A stretch of 64,000 nt of DNA from Diploptera punctata (lineage: Eukaryota; Arthropoda; Insecta; Blattodea; Blaberidae), in the NCBI GenBank assembly GCA_030220185.1, contig JASPKZ010004953.1, positions 966,501 through 1,030,500 on the forward strand, read 5' to 3'. A program made the translations under genes and the position numbers. Of this stretch, positions 31,045 to 41,738 are shown in pieces. The number at the start of each line of letters is the position of its first letter. Position 1 is the first letter of the stretch. Under the pieces are notes generated by a model, which saw only the letters and a list, made by a program, of their open reading frames with translations, had not been told where the DNA came from and made no database searches.

Positions 31045-31872
31045 AAGTTCATAAGTTTTCTCATTCTTGTTTTTTTATGTGGATTTTTTCCCAAACCATG
31101 AGTTCTTTTTGTTTTTCTATTTGTTTAATTCAACTGGCTTTTGATCCAATTAGACGTTTTTCAGACCAAGCATGAGCAGCTATTGCTGACTTTTCCACTT
31201 CACCATTTTTGACATTTTTGAGATGTTCTTTCACCCTTGTTTTCAAATTTCTTTTTGTTTTCCTATGTAAATTTTGTCACAATCCCTGCATTTGATCTGA
31301 TAAATTCCTGATTTGTTTTCTTCTTCAATTTTTTTTATTTTTATTGGTTTTGATTATCCTATTTAGGCTGTATTCGTTCTTCAGTGCCAATCATATATTA
31401 ATCTTTTTGAACGTTTTTTTAAACATGTGGTTTTTCAATGGATGGTAAGTGAATTTCTTGAATTTTATTTTTACTTCTGTTTGTTTTTAAGAGTGCTTTC
31501 GTTAATTAATTTTTATCTTTTAAATTTATTTATTTTCTTGTAAACCATATTTTCTTCAAAGCCGTTTTCTGCTGCAACATTAATTATATATTCTTTTTCT
31601 TTTTCATAATTTTCTTTGCTCACAGGTATATTTACAAATCTGTGTGTTAAACTATTGAACACTGCCTCTTTGTGAGCAAAATGGTTGAATCCCGAACCTT
31701 TAATATAGTTATCTATATATCTTCCTTCTGTATATTCCAAACTCTATCCTGTTTTCTCCATTTCTTGTTAAATGTAGATCTAAAAATGGGATTTGTCTTT
31801 CAATTTCAGTTTCCATGATAAATTTTATAGTTCTACTCTGAATGTTCAAAAGCTTTAAAACATCCTCTATTT

Positions 31873-32091
31873 TAAAATACAATAGCAAGTAACATTGAAA
31901 GGTTTGTTTAATAATTAAGACAATTTGTCTGTACATTGTTACCTCTTATGGTTGTTTTTGTCAACATATGTTTCAAGACTTCTGAGCCCCATCATCAGCA
32001 ATTACAGACTGATGGGGCTCAGAAGTCTTGAAACATATGTTTGACAAAAACAACCATATGAGGTAAGAGTTTACAGAGAAAATGTCTTAAT
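31873..32091. mobile_element. 219-bp PLE fold-back nested in an older PLE, 12-bp target duplication
   Basis: CATCCTCTATTT at 31861-31872 and 32092-32103. Left long tail AGTAACATTGAAAGGTTTG; the minus-strand core CTGATGATGGGGCTCAGAAG with GAAACATATG; the right arm is its inverse with the short tail. Confidence 0.9.
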
Positions 32092-32644
32092 CATCCTCTA
32101 TTTGTTTATGATTCACAGTAACAATTACATTGTCAACATATCTACTTCCAAATTTGAAAATTAAAGGGTGTCCACTTGTTATTTTCTGCTCAAAACTTCC
32201 AATAAATAAATTAGCCAAAAAGGGTGATTTTCCTATGGAAAGTCCAGAACTTTGTTTGTAAAATCTTCCATTATGTGTACAAAACATTTATTCAATGCAT
32301 AATTTAGTTAAAATTGTATATTCCTTTATGGTTTCTTTTCTCAAATTTGTTTTTGTTTTTTTGACCTTGTCTTATACAGTATTTTGCATGAAGAAATCTG
32401 GAAGGACTGTTTATATTGGTGGTATGAATAAAAGGGCTATTGTGATAGAATAGATAATGCAAAATTCTTTTGCCATCACTACACCTCATTATCTACGCTA
32501 CACTAAGCAAGAAGCAAGTTTACATTTAATAGATTTAAACTATCCCTAGAAATATAAAAAATTCCTGTGCAATTCATGTTTCCTGCTAGTTTTCAAATAT
32601 TCTGATTTTTTATATTTATATTGATGTTAATTTATTGTTTGCAG

Positions 32645-32822
32645 TACCCTTTCTAACTGGGTTCTGGAGTTTGATAAATGGGCTCCATCAGTAGTAGTGG
32701 TAGCATACAAAGGCTCTCCTGCCATGCGGCGACAGATACAGAGTCAGATGAGATCTACAAAATTTAATGTGCTTCTTACAACTTACGAATATGTAATAAA
32801 AGACAAGGGCATGTTAGCAAAG
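32645..32822 (+). CDS. brm: brahma exon H: ATPase lobe, motifs Ia-Ib
   Basis: Acceptor TTGCAG and donor GTAAGC. It encodes [20 protein letters not shown], then [14 protein letters not shown] and [20 protein letters not shown], typical of BRM/BRG1 lobe 1 (motif Ia TLSNW, motif Ib LLTTYEY). A 55-bp PLE tail is inserted 13 bp into the following intron, and its target duplication repeats the donor sequence. Confidence 0.97.
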
Positions 32823-32835
32823 GTAAGCTAGTATA

Positions 32836-32890
32836 AGTTTCTTATTAAGAAAACCTCATAATGTAAAAATTTGCAAATTTATTGTATTAA
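32836..32890 (+). mobile_element. Solo 55-bp PLE tail at the splice donor of brahma exon H
   Basis: GTAAGCTAGTATA occurs at 32823-32835 (the true donor) and 32891-32903. Between them is AAGAAAACCTCATAATGTAA and CAAATTTATTGTATTAA, the tail of the family at 30125 and 46217. Confidence 0.88.
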
Positions 32891-32939
32891 GTAAGCTAGT
32901 ATATTCCGTTTTATATAATTTTTTTATTGCAAATCTATT

Positions 32940-33150
32940 CTCAGTTGTGGTTTCTAGGGGAGTAACATGCTTGCCAGTGCATCCAAGACTTGTAGGTTTG
33001 ATTCTTCAGTGGGTTGTATATCATAGATTTATGTCACCCTAAAAGAATCTCAAGCCTGAAATTAGAGGTCTGTGAGCTAAATTTGTCAGACCTTTAACAT
33101 CCAACTTTGATTCACAATGAGCTGAAATGTTAAAGAACACTATTAAATTA
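32940..33150 (+). mobile_element. Degenerate SINE (GGTGGTCTAAG-related)
   Basis: A tRNA-like beginning (GGGGAGTAACATGCTTGCC; GTAGGTTTGATTCTTCAG) and AAGAATCTCAAGCCTGAA body. Confidence 0.55.
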
Positions 33151-33203
33151 AACATTACTTTTAATAAAATTACTATGATAAATTATCAATTTATATAATC
33201 CTA

Positions 33204-33601
33204 ACTACTTATTTTAGGAATTCTCACTATGAGGTATATTCATTAAGGTAAAATTTTTATCACTCACCTCATATTGTTCTTCTTATTTGACTATAAACTA
33301 GTTTTGGAACATAGTTTCTGTTCCATCCTCAGTATCGTCACGACCGTTGTTCTGTTGTCTTGAAGAGCTGTTCTTCGCTCCTTCCATTGACTGACTTGAA
33401 CTTTGAAATTCCCGGTGAGAATGACCTGGTTTTGAGGTTTTTCAGTCAGCCAATGGAAGGAGCGAAGGACAGCTCTTCAAGATGACAGAACAACGGTCAT
33501 GACGATACTGAGGACGGAACAGAAACTATGTTCCAAAACTAGTTTATAGTCAAATAAGAAGAAAAATATGAGGTGAGTGATAAAAATTCTACCTTAATAA
33601 T
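33204..33601. mobile_element. PLE fold-back, AAACTAGTTT family, 12-bp target duplication
   Basis: TAT(A/G)TAATCCTA at 33192-33203 and 33602-33613. Arms of about 165 bp include GTTTTGGAACATAGTTTCTG and the CTGAGGATGG hammerhead start; the GAAA element has decayed to AAAA in both arms. Left long tail CTCACTATGAGGTATATTC. Confidence 0.9.
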
Positions 33602-33649
33602 TATGTAATCCTATTCATATATATATATATGTAAATTAAATATTATTTA

Positions 33650-33780
33650 TAATAAATAAGGAGAGCCTGTTTTTATCTTACCACACAGAAGTTGAGTTCT
33701 TTTAGGACATATTTCAAAACAAACTTGTGTTTTATCTTCAGCTTGTCTGGACAAGCTCATTAGTCTAATACAGAGTTACC
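33650..33780 (-). mobile_element. Solo PLE terminus with hammerhead-like core
   Basis: Minus strand from 33755: CTGAAGA, U, AAAACA/TGTTTT, GAAA, TATGTCC, then a diverged tail (TGGTAAGATAAAAA). Confidence 0.65.
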
Positions 33781-33789
33781 TTACTTATT

Positions 33790-34729
33790 TTAGGAATTTA
33801 AACTATGAGGTATATTCATTTAGGTTGAATTTTTATCACTCACCTCATATTGTTCTTCTTATTTGACTATAAACTAGTTCTGGAACATAGTTTCTGTTCC
33901 ATCCTCAGTATCGTCATGACCGTTGTTCTGTCATCTTGAAGAGCCGTACTTCGCTCCTTCCATTGGCAGACTGAAACACCTCGAAACCAAGTCATTCTCC
34001 CCAGGAATTTCAAAATTCATCAACTTCTTCTTTTCACTCTTTTGAATGTATATCTTTTCCTAAACAGTTCTTTTGGTTTTTCTATTTGTTTTAATAATTT
34101 AGCTTCTTTCTCGATAAGATGTTTTTCAGACCATGTGTGGGCAGCCACTGCAGATTTTTCTACTTCCCCTTTCTTGACATTCCTGTGATGTTCTTTCACT
34201 CTTGTTTTCAAATTTCTCTTAGTTTTTCCTATGTAGAATTTCTCACATTTTTCACATTTAATCTGATAAATTCTACATAGGAAAAACTAAGAGAAATTTG
34301 AAAACTAGGGTGAATAACATCTCAGGAATGTCAAGAAAGGGGAAGGAGAAAAATCTCCATGGCTGCCCATGCATGGTCTGAAAAATATCTTATAGAGAAA
34401 GAAGCTAAATTATTAAAACAAATAGAAAAACCAAAAGTACTTACTGTTTGGGAAAAGATCTACATTCAAAAGAGCAAAAAGAAGAAGTTGATGAATTTTG
34501 AAATTCCTGGGGAGAATGACCTGGTTTCGAGTTTTTCATTCTGCCAATGGAAGGAGCGAAGGGCAGTTCTTCAAGACGACAGAACAATGGTTGTGACGAT
34601 ACTGAGGATGGAACAGAAACTATGTTCCGAAACTAGTTTATAGTGAAATAAGAAGAACAATATGAGGTGAGTGATAAAAAATTCTACCTAAATTAATATA
34701 CCTCATAGTGTGAATTCCTAAAATAAATA
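33790..34729. mobile_element. Large PLE fold-back with two C-terminal coding arms
   Basis: The left arm (minus) and right arm (plus) both encode the endonuclease end (KSAVAAHTWSEKHLIEKEAK; KLLKQIEKPK; KLMNFEIPGENDL). The arms converge on a 50-bp inverted repeat at about 34220-34320 (TAGTTTTTCCTATGTAGAAT and reverse complement). Frameshifts in each. Confidence 0.88.
34602..34655 (+). ncRNA. Hammerhead-like core with stem III but a changed cleavage site
   Basis: CTGAGGA, U, stem II GGAACA/TGTTCC, GAAA, stem III CTA/TAG with loop GTTTA, then TG instead of the expected UH, so predicted inactive. Confidence 0.6.
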
Positions 34730-34744
34730 AGCTTTTATTGTATT

Positions 34745-35253
34745 TGAAGAGAAAAATTTTCGCCTAGACCGAGACTCGAACCCAGGACCTTTGGCTTGCC
34801 AGGCCAAATGCTCTACCAACTGAGCTACCGAGGCGAGTTGCGATCTAGACGCAAGCCAAAGGTCCCGGGTTCGAGTCTCGGTCTAGGTGAAAATTTTTCT
34901 CTTCAAATATAATTTTTCTTTCAGTGAGAAATGTTAAATTAATAATAAAAACATCATTAGAAGCCTTACTGGCTTTATAAAGTAATGTTAAATTCCCAAT
35001 AAATGTCTTCTTAACTAAGAAGCTGCCATTTGCAAAGATAGAAGCAATGGTTTCAAAAGCATTTGGCGAGAGGGAATTACAACATATATAAGAGAAAAAT
35101 TTGCATCTAGATCGCAATTCGCCTTGGTAGCTCAGTTGGTAGAGCATTTGGCCCAGCAAGCCAAAGGTCCCGGGTTCGAGTCTCGGCTAGGCGAAAATTT
35201 TTCTCTTCAAATATAATTTATCTTTCAGTGAGAAATGTTAAATCAATAATAAA
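34745..35253. mobile_element. tRNA-unit array with a single 15-bp target duplication
   Basis: AGCTTTTATTGTATT at 34730-34744 and 35254-35268. tRNA-like cores: 34762-34834 (minus, complete), about 34853-34890 (plus, 3' half), 35121-35192 (plus). The first two form a tRNA hairpin at the left end. Confidence 0.92.
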
Positions 35254-35433
35254 AGCTTTTATTGTATTGAAATAAACAGTCAGGCACCAATTAAATATAA
35301 GGAAAATGTCCTTGAAACTGGTCATGGAGAGAATACTAAATATTAGGTGAGATGTAAAATGTGATTAATTTGCTGATTTACTAATATATTTTTAATTAAG
35401 GATATTTTTATGATTTTTAAAATTAATTTTCAG

Positions 35434-35676
35434 TTACATTGGAAATACATGATTATAGATGAGGGACATAGAATGAAGAATCATCACTGCAAGCTGACCC
35501 AGGTTCTCAACACACATTACCTGGCCACTCATAGGCTGTTACTCACAGGGACTCCTTTGCAGAACAAACTTCCTGAATTGTGGGCACTCCTCAACTTTCT
35601 CTTACCATCCATCTTCAAGTCATGTAGTACATTTGAACAGTGGTTCAATGCTCCCTTTGCAACGACGGGAGAGAAG
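35434..35676 (+). CDS. brm: brahma exon I: DEGH box and motif III
   Basis: Acceptor TTTCAG and donor GTTTGT; 81 whole codons. Contains [14 protein letters not shown] (motif II, Walker B DEGH), [20 protein letters not shown] (motif III) and [17 protein letters not shown] (family-specific segment). No substitutions are seen in the catalytic motifs. It is the most strongly conserved exon in the window. Confidence 0.98.
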
Positions 35677-35818
35677 GTTTGTATTGATTGGACTATGATT
35701 TTTTCCTCTATAATAATTTCTATGATGATTACCAAAACTGTCAAAATCTTCAATACATTTACTTCCAATTTAACCAATACAAATAGTAGCTCTAACTGGA
35801 AAACAATTCTCCCGGATC

Positions 35819-35984
35819 CAGGCCGGTATTCAGAAACCAATCTTTATGCAAAGAGCGACTCTTTCCCCCATTCTATGCCGTAGAGAGTATTCATAAAACC
35901 GGTTTCGTGAATACTCTCTACATCATAGAGAGGGGGAAAGAGTTGCTCTTTGTGTAAAGATTGGTTTCTGAATACCAGCCTAAA
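35819..35984. mobile_element. MITE with about 60-bp inverted arms
   Basis: AGGCCGGTATTCAGAAACCA to CTTTCCCCC on the left is inverted on the right (GGGGGAAAGAGTTGCTCTTT to TGAATACCAGCCT). The centre AACCGGTTT joins ATTCATAA/GTGAATA. No coding content; target duplication not resolved. Confidence 0.75.
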
Positions 35985-36168
35985 ACCTTTACTAGAAACT
36001 CATCATAAATTGTCTCTAGCAATTTTGTGGATGATTACTGGACATAGTTGCCTGAAATAAGTACTGTCTTAATTTAATTTATTATTAAGTGAAAAAGCTT
36101 CAATAATTTTATTGTATAAGAATACCTTATAGATTTTAACAATTTAAATAAATTATATTTAATGTGTT

Positions 36169-36481
36169 TAACTTTCACAGGGAAAGAACACTATGAGGTT
36201 TAATTTAAGAATTAAATTAATGATTTTATTACCTTACCTCATATATATTTTTTCTTCTATACTGCAGTTTCGGAGCTTATCTCCATCTTCAGTAGCCTCT
36301 GGTCGACTGGTGTTATGTCGTTTCTTGGCAGTTTTCTTCCAATATAGAAGTAAGAAGAAAACCGCCAAGAAACGACAACACCAGTCGATCAGAGGCTACT
36401 GAAGATGGAAATAAGCTCCGAAACTGCAGTATAGAAGAAAAAGGATATGAGGTGAGGTAATAAAAACATTAATTTAATTCT
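36169..36481. mobile_element. PLE fold-back with 15-bp target duplication
   Basis: TATATTTAATGTGTT at 36154-36168 and 36482-36496. Left long tail AGAACACTATGAGGTTTAAT; arms carry CTGAAGATGGA(G/A)ATAAGCTCCGAAAC cores on both strands. Confidence 0.92.
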
Positions 36482-36496
36482 TATATTTAATGTGTT

Positions 36497-37467
36497 AATT
36501 TATTTAATTTAAAAATAATTTTGTTGCAATAATCTCTCTCTTTATGTTAGTTTAACCTCTCCCTTTCTAGGTATTTTTACATGCACCATGATACCCGGGC
36601 CTTAAAGAAACTTCATCTGTCGGGAGAGGATTTGTAACTCTGGATCATACACATATTATTTTGACCAAACAAGGGCATAGAGGGTCTCCCTGGATGAGTG
36701 ATCAGCTCAATGTCAGGGCCACCTCTGAGATAACATGAACATGTTGGAATAACCAATTCACCAAAATTATACTGTGTCATCGGGAAGTGGAAAAGAATGT
36801 ACACTACAACAAAATATGTGAAGTCCTCTGGATGCATCATGATCTAACAAAATATTGAGAAGTAATGAGAGAATAACTTTATTGTTAAATCAAGAGCATT
36901 AGATACATATTATATACATTATATGGCTGCCCTTGTTCTGATGGTTAGTGTAAGCAAAGAAACATCCTAAAACAATTACATTTTGATTCCAGAGGATATC
37001 ATTAATTTTGTGTTTGTATATATAGTCCATCCGAGGCTTGGTTTGAGACTTGAAAGCAAATGTAATTTTTTTTTTTCCTCTTTGAGACCGTAACAGGCCA
37101 CATGACCTAATATTTGCATGGATGATGATGATGATGATGATGTATATAGTCCAGCCCCCTATTATCCGGCCCTGACATTTAAGTTGTACGAGGGGTAAAG
37201 GGAGAAACTTGTCCTCTACTGCCAATAAGGAAATAGTTGAAGTGCGAGTAGATGTTTGCCACAACCAATCACTGCTCTTGACGCCGCTAGTACGTTTTGA
37301 AAATGCTGCAATGTTGTCGGCTGTATTTCTGCTAACCACGTGACTTCAGTGGTACATAAAGCGGTCTCTCCCATTGAATATCCATATCGGCAACGCTGTT
37401 GTGAAAAGTCAGAGCCGGATACTCGGCGGCCAACCCCATTTTTCATGGTTTGCCAGTCAAAAAAAGA
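36497..37467. other. Unassigned intronic DNA with (GAT)n
   Basis: 36845-36900 (AATAACTTTATTGTTAAATC) resembles 49525-49560. A (GAT)n run lies at about 37120-37141. Open frames at 36899-37473 lack recognisable motifs and show no neighbouring conservation signal, so I do not call them genes. Confidence 0.4.
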
Positions 37468-37550
37468 AGGCAAAATATGAGACGAGGATACATTTTTAAT
37501 ATTTAATTATCAATATGTCATAGTGTTACTTTCTATTAAGTTAAAATTAA
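37468..37550 (+). mobile_element. Solo PLE tail just upstream of brahma exon J
   Basis: AAATATGAGACGAGGATACA, then ATATGTCATAGTGTTACTTT: a diverged TATGAGGT/ACCTCATA pair. Confidence 0.5.
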
Positions 37551-37564
37551 TTTTGTATGTTTAG

Positions 37565-37731
37565 GTTGAACTAAATGAAGAAGAAACCATTTTGATTATT
37601 CGTCGTCTACATAAAGTTCTGAGACCATTTCTGTTGAGACGCTTAAAGAAGGAAGTTGAATCTCAGTTACCTGATAAGGTAGAATATATTGTTAAGTGTG
37701 ACATGTCAGGTCTCCAGAGGGTCCTCTATAG
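37565..37731 (+). CDS. brm: brahma exon J: inter-lobe region
   Basis: Acceptor TTTAG and donor GTGAGT. It encodes [20 protein letters not shown], then [20 protein letters not shown] and a segment ending GLQRVLYR. The [13 protein letters not shown] block is the Snf2 motif between lobes 1 and 2. The Arg codon is split AG/G into exon K. Confidence 0.97.
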
Positions 37732-37809
37732 GTGAGTTATACACTTTTTGTGACATTCATTTTAAACAATATAATTTGATTTTTAAGAGTTATGAATGAG
37801 GAGAATATA

Positions 37810-37985
37810 GTATTACTCTTCTTTTATAATTTTCAATGGACCAGAAAGAAAGTGCTGTATATTAGGGGAAAGTGTAAATTGTGGGAAACGAGGAGGAATG
37901 AAAAAAATGTTTATCCCCATACTCTGCAACCATTCCAGAACATTCAAATAGAAAAACACTGAATAGGATAATATACAATATTGGC
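37810..37985 (+). repeat. Unnamed interspersed repeat
   Basis: Matches 21360-21560 closely (GGGAAACGAGGAGGA; ACTCTGCAACC; CAATATTGGCTAAATAATG). Confidence 0.6.
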
Positions 37986-38002
37986 TAAATAATGAAGTAT
38001 GT

Positions 38003-38494
38003 TAAATTTGAAGAGAAAAATTTTCGCCTAGACCGGGACTCGAACCCGGGACCCTTGGCTTTCCGGGCCAAGTGCTCTACCAACTGAGCTACCGAGGCGA
38101 GTTACGATCTAGACGCAAATTTTTCTCTTATATATGTTGTAATTCCCTATCGCCAAATGCTTTTGAAACCATTGTTTCTATCTTTGCAAATGGCGGCTTC
38201 TTAGTTAAGAAGACATTTATTGGAAATTTAACATTACTTTAAAAGCCAGTAAGGCCTCTAATGATGTTTTTATTATTAATTTAACATTTCTCAATGAAAG
38301 ATAAATTAAATTTGAAGAGAAAAATTTTCGCCTAGACCGGGACTCGAACCCGGTAGCTCAGTTGGTAGAGCACTTGGCCCGGAAAGCCAAGGGTCCCGGG
38401 TTCGAGTCCCGGTCTAGGCGAAAAAAAAAAAAATTTTCTCTTCAAATTTAATTTATCTTTCATTGAGAAATGTTAAATTAATAATAAAAACATC
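38003..38494. mobile_element. tRNA-unit array with 12-bp target duplication
   Basis: AATGAAGTATGT at 37991-38002 and 38495-38506. A full minus unit (tRNA core 38026-38098), then a fold-back turning point inside the T arm at about 38345 and a plus core to 38419, followed by an A run and the family tail AATAATAAAAACATC. Confidence 0.93.
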
Positions 38495-38529
38495 AATGAA
38501 GTATGTATTTTGAACTTTTATAAATGTGT

Positions 38530-38880
38530 TGCTGTGGCGTAGTCGGTAGAGTCCCTACCTTCCACTCCAGCAACCCAGGTTCCATTCCCGGCGGGGTAAT
38601 GAATTTTAATATCTCAATCTTGGGACTGGGCGTGTCTTAGTTGTACCCATTGGGTTTTATTCCCCTACCTTCCACTCCGGTGACCCATGTTCCATTCCCA
38701 GCTGGGTAATGGATTTTAATATCTCAATCTTGGGACTAGGCTTGTCTTAGTTGCACCCATTGGGTTTTATACCTTCCACTCCCATGACCCGGGTTCCATT
38801 CCCGGCGGGGTAATGGATTTTAATATCTCAACCTTGAGACTAGGTGTGTGTCGTGTCCTAGTTGTACCCATTGAGTTAAT
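38530..38880 (+). repeat. tRNA-headed SINE with internal tandem triplication
   Basis: Head GCTGTGGCGTAGTCGGTAGA; the segment from TACCTTCCACTC through GGGTAATG and ATCTCAATCTTGGGACT to CCCATTGGGTTTTA is repeated three times with a period near 107 bp (about 38556, 38664, 38770). Confidence 0.8.
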
Positions 38881-39039
38881 TCCTCTAAAAAAATGTAAAA
38901 TGACTTCTTTCTCCATTTTAAAAATAAATAATAAAGAGAGTTACAAAAAACAAAACAAGTTGTCAGAAACTGCAGGAAAGTTACATACGGTTGTTGAATC
39001 CAAACCAAACAATGCCCAAAAAAATAATAAGAACAAAAA

Positions 39040-39270
39040 TAATAAAATAATTGAGTTTGTATTTTTTAAACATTCTTACTTCATATGATATTTTTGTCGG
39101 ACATATGTTTCAAGGCTGTTGCCCCATCTTCAGCTTTTCACAAACTCAATTTTGTGAAAAGTTGAAGATGGGGCAACAGCCTTGAAACATATGTCTGACA
39201 GAAATATCATATGAGGTAAGAATGTTTAAAAAAGTACAAACTCAATTATTAAAATTAAACGTCATAATGT
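39040..39270. mobile_element. PLE fold-back, GAAACATATGTC family
   Basis: Arms share GAGTTTGT, CATTCTTAC, GACATATGTTTCAAGGCTGT; right tail AACGTCATAATGTTACTTC. The left arm has a complete hammerhead core; in the right arm the first C is T. Confidence 0.88.
39100..39133 (-). ncRNA. Best-formed PLE hammerhead core in the window
   Basis: Minus strand: CTGAAGA, U, stem II GGGGC/GCCTT with loop AACA, GAAA, one-pair stem III C(ATAT)G, and UC cleavage site. This matches the minimalist PLE hammerheads in which activity is thought to need dimers. Confidence 0.75.
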
Positions 39271-39339
39271 TACTTCGTTCTTCTTGTATCTTGTAAGCCC
39301 ATGTTTCCCTTAACAGAGGTTTAGGCACTCTCCCACTAC

Positions 39340-39690
39340 AGGGAGGAATTTGAACCATATTAATTTAGTTACACTTGTTTTCGTATAGGTGTAATTTGAG
39401 TGGTCCGTGGTCAGCGTTCTGCCTCATACTGACATCTAGGAAACCAAAGTAGTACTAGGATGGGAAAATTCGGTAAATTTAGCTTCGAGGCCTTTTTATT
39501 CAGGCTTAAGGATCTTTTACAGGCCTGAAAATCTTCAGACTCGGGACCCACGGCTTAAAGTCCCTCCCGGAGGACTTGCTCCTTGGATTTTTCCATCCTA
39601 AAAAATCCATCGACCCCGGCCGGGTTTGAATCCGTGACCTTCGGGACCAGAGGCAAGGAGCATAACCACTAGTCCACCGCGGCCGATTAA
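39340..39690 (-). mobile_element. SINE with GGCCGCGGTGGACTAGTGG head
   Basis: Reverse strand: head at 39688, B box GGATTCAAACCC near 39629, body with AAGATCCTTAAGCC. Confidence 0.8.
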
Positions 39691-39692
39691 TG

Positions 39693-39845
39693 TTACTTCA
39701 TTAATAGTGAGTGGAGAACATATTTTAATCGACTCACCTCATACATTTTCAAACTTCTTTGATACCGACGGTTTCAGACAAAATCATGTCCTTCTTCAGT
39801 CATGGCTTCCATAATCTCATAATGTTTACTTCCCAATATTAATTG
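39693..39845 (-). mobile_element. PLE terminus, GGAGAACATATTTT family
   Basis: GAGTGGAGAACATATTTTAA, CTCACCTCATACATTTTC, then the minus core at 39766-39799 (CTGAAGA, GGACA/TGTCT, GAAA, CCGTC); ends with CATAATGTTTACTTCCC. Confidence 0.78.
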
Positions 39846-39849
39846 AAAT

Positions 39850-40515
39850 ATAATGTTACTTCATAATGATTTTAAAATAATAAAATAACTGAATAACTAA
39901 AACAGTAAGTTTAGAGCAAAATAAACACACTAGAATCAACACACTACATAAGCAGTGGTGGCATGTGTAGAATAATGGAAAGAAACTGTAATGGGGAAAA
40001 AAATTATTTTGTGGGAGATAAAAAAAATTTTGTTTTGCCAAGTAGTAGCAGATTGAATTCAGATGGTGTTGCAATAAGCTCTGAGCCAGTTTTGTTTTCT
40101 CAATGATCATGCCCTACTCTGTATCAATTTTTCAGAGGCAAAATAATTGATCAAATAAATTGAATATATTTGATCATGAATGAACCAAATGAACGCTAGG
40201 TAGTACAAAGACTAAGAACATCATCACACATCGCTTTGACAAGAAGTGTTGTCATGACCAGTTCTATTACCTCTGCATCTCCTTTGATTTTTTTGTGCTA
40301 AAGATCATTATGATATTATGTAAATAGCAGGAAAATAAAATTGCAAACATGTTAAATTGAACATTTTTAATACATTGTGGATATAGGAAAATGTTAAATG
40401 CAGGAACGTAAAAGCGAGGTTATATTGCAATTCATTTATGTGTGCTGACAGCCAGATTAGCATTCTGCTGCTATCTTCATGTAGAGTGTGGTTCTTTATC
40501 CTGAAGTTAATGATA
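39850..40515. other. Unnamed interspersed repeat and unassigned DNA
   Basis: Shares TTTTGTTTTGCCA and AATGTTAAATGCAGGAACGT with 22110-22550. No coding signal. Confidence 0.45.
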
Positions 40516-40524
40516 AATTATTTG

Positions 40525-40765
40525 GCATCGGTCATGGTGGTTTAAAGGTTATTATGATCGACTCTGGTTCTGAGATTTGCCGGTTCAAACCCAGCCAGAT
40601 TTTATGGATTTTTTGAGGGTGTAAAAATCCTGAGCATGGGTTCCTTCAGAAGGGAACTGAAATGGTGGATCCCATGTGATATTATTACAGCAATTTGAAA
40701 GAATCAAAAGCCTAAAAAAAGAGGCCTTGAAAAAAATTGTCAGCCCTTTTTATGCTAAGATTTGA
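40525..40765 (+). mobile_element. SINE related to the GGCCGCGGTGG family
   Basis: GGCATCGGTCATGGTGGTTT head, GCCGGTTCAAACCCAGCC B box, body AAAAATCCTGAGCATGGG. Confidence 0.7.
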
Positions 40766-40838
40766 ATTGTGATTCTAATAAGTAATAACCTTAGATGTTA
40801 AATACAATAAAGTATTTGGCACAAGTATCTTAAAATTC

Positions 40839-41035
40839 TTCTTCTTCTTCTTCTTCTTCCTTCCAAGTATTAGGCCGAGACCTGTTACGATCCTATAGAA
40901 AATTTTCCCTTATGGGAAATTCTCGTATAAGACTTGAAAGCATAATAATAGTCCCTTCGATTGATTGCTGGCCAAAGGAAAGCAAGACCAGTGATGGGGC
41001 TGCCATCTTATAGCCTATCTTAAAATTCAAAATCT
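40839..41035 (-). mobile_element. LINE 3' UTR fragment with (GAA)n tail
   Basis: Copy of 20834-21040 (CTTCCTTCCAAG, CCTGTTACGATCCTATAG). Confidence 0.65.
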
Positions 41036-41104
41036 TTAATCTGAATAAAAGCATCAACATTTTGGTACAAAAAAACTCTGAAAGAGAAATACAGTAATTA
41101 AAAC

Positions 41105-41690
41105 TCTTTAACTTTTATAGGTATTTACAATAACTCTCCAATCTCCAGAAAAGTGTTGGAAATAAAAAAGATAATAAGATTATTGACCAAACAAAATAAA
41201 ATTATCCAGCTCCAATGGATTCCGGGGTACATGGAAATGAAATGACGGATCTTTTAGCAAAAAAGAGCACCAAAATTTTACAGAAAACAAATCAATCCCT
41301 GCCCTACCATTCTGCAAAAATTATAATTAAAAGAAACTTCCAGAAAGAACTGATGGAGCACTTCAAATCACAAAGTAATAAGAAACCACGGGCAGCTATC
41401 TCGCAGAATAAAAACTTAATACCTGAACAACCAAGACATGAAGCAGTAGCAACATTCAGACTGTTAACAGGCCATGACTACCTGGCAGCACACCTCCATA
41501 AAATTGGAATCTTCAACTCTCCAAATTGTATCCTGTGCCAAGACAATAACACTACCATGAACAAAGATCATCTTGCTAGCTGTGAGGCTCTGAAGATGTC
41601 ACCTACAAGAACTCTGGCAGGACTCTATTGGGAAGCAAGAATGGAACAAATGGAACACATCCAAGCTAATGGGCATTAGACTACTACTAC
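41105..41690 (+). pseudogene. LINE RNase H / C-terminal fragment
   Basis: QLQWIP then a frame shift and GVHGNEMTDLLAKKSTKILQ is the end of an RNase H domain. Further on, ATFRLLTGHDYLAAHLHKIG and CILCQDNNTTMNKDHLASCE give a CxxC...H...C zinc-knuckle-like motif, as in I/Jockey/R1-type LINEs. Ends before a T/A-rich stretch. Confidence 0.82.
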
Positions 41691-41738
41691 AATTTTTTTT
41701 TTTTTTTTAGTACACAATTGATCTTCTTGGTGATACAA

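Larger units (their letters stand above)
30800..32490 (-). pseudogene. Old, frameshifted PLE (RT to GIY-YIG) with two nested insertions
   Basis: Minus strand from the right: remnants of RT motif B (GLSIGKSPFLANLFIGSF), YVDN in place of YVDD near 32140, IPFLDLHLTRNGENRIEFGI, HFAHKEAVFNSLTHRFVNIP, a GIY-YIG relic near 31290, and a C-terminus MNFEIPIDSGWIRRFISPPT. Hammerhead and tail at 30815-30889. Nested: 31006-31044 and 31873-32091. Confidence 0.88.

Noticed and set aside
36899..37473. Overlapping open frames of 85 and 146 codons
   Set aside because: No recognisable domain, no start context, and stops in near copies; not supported as a gene.
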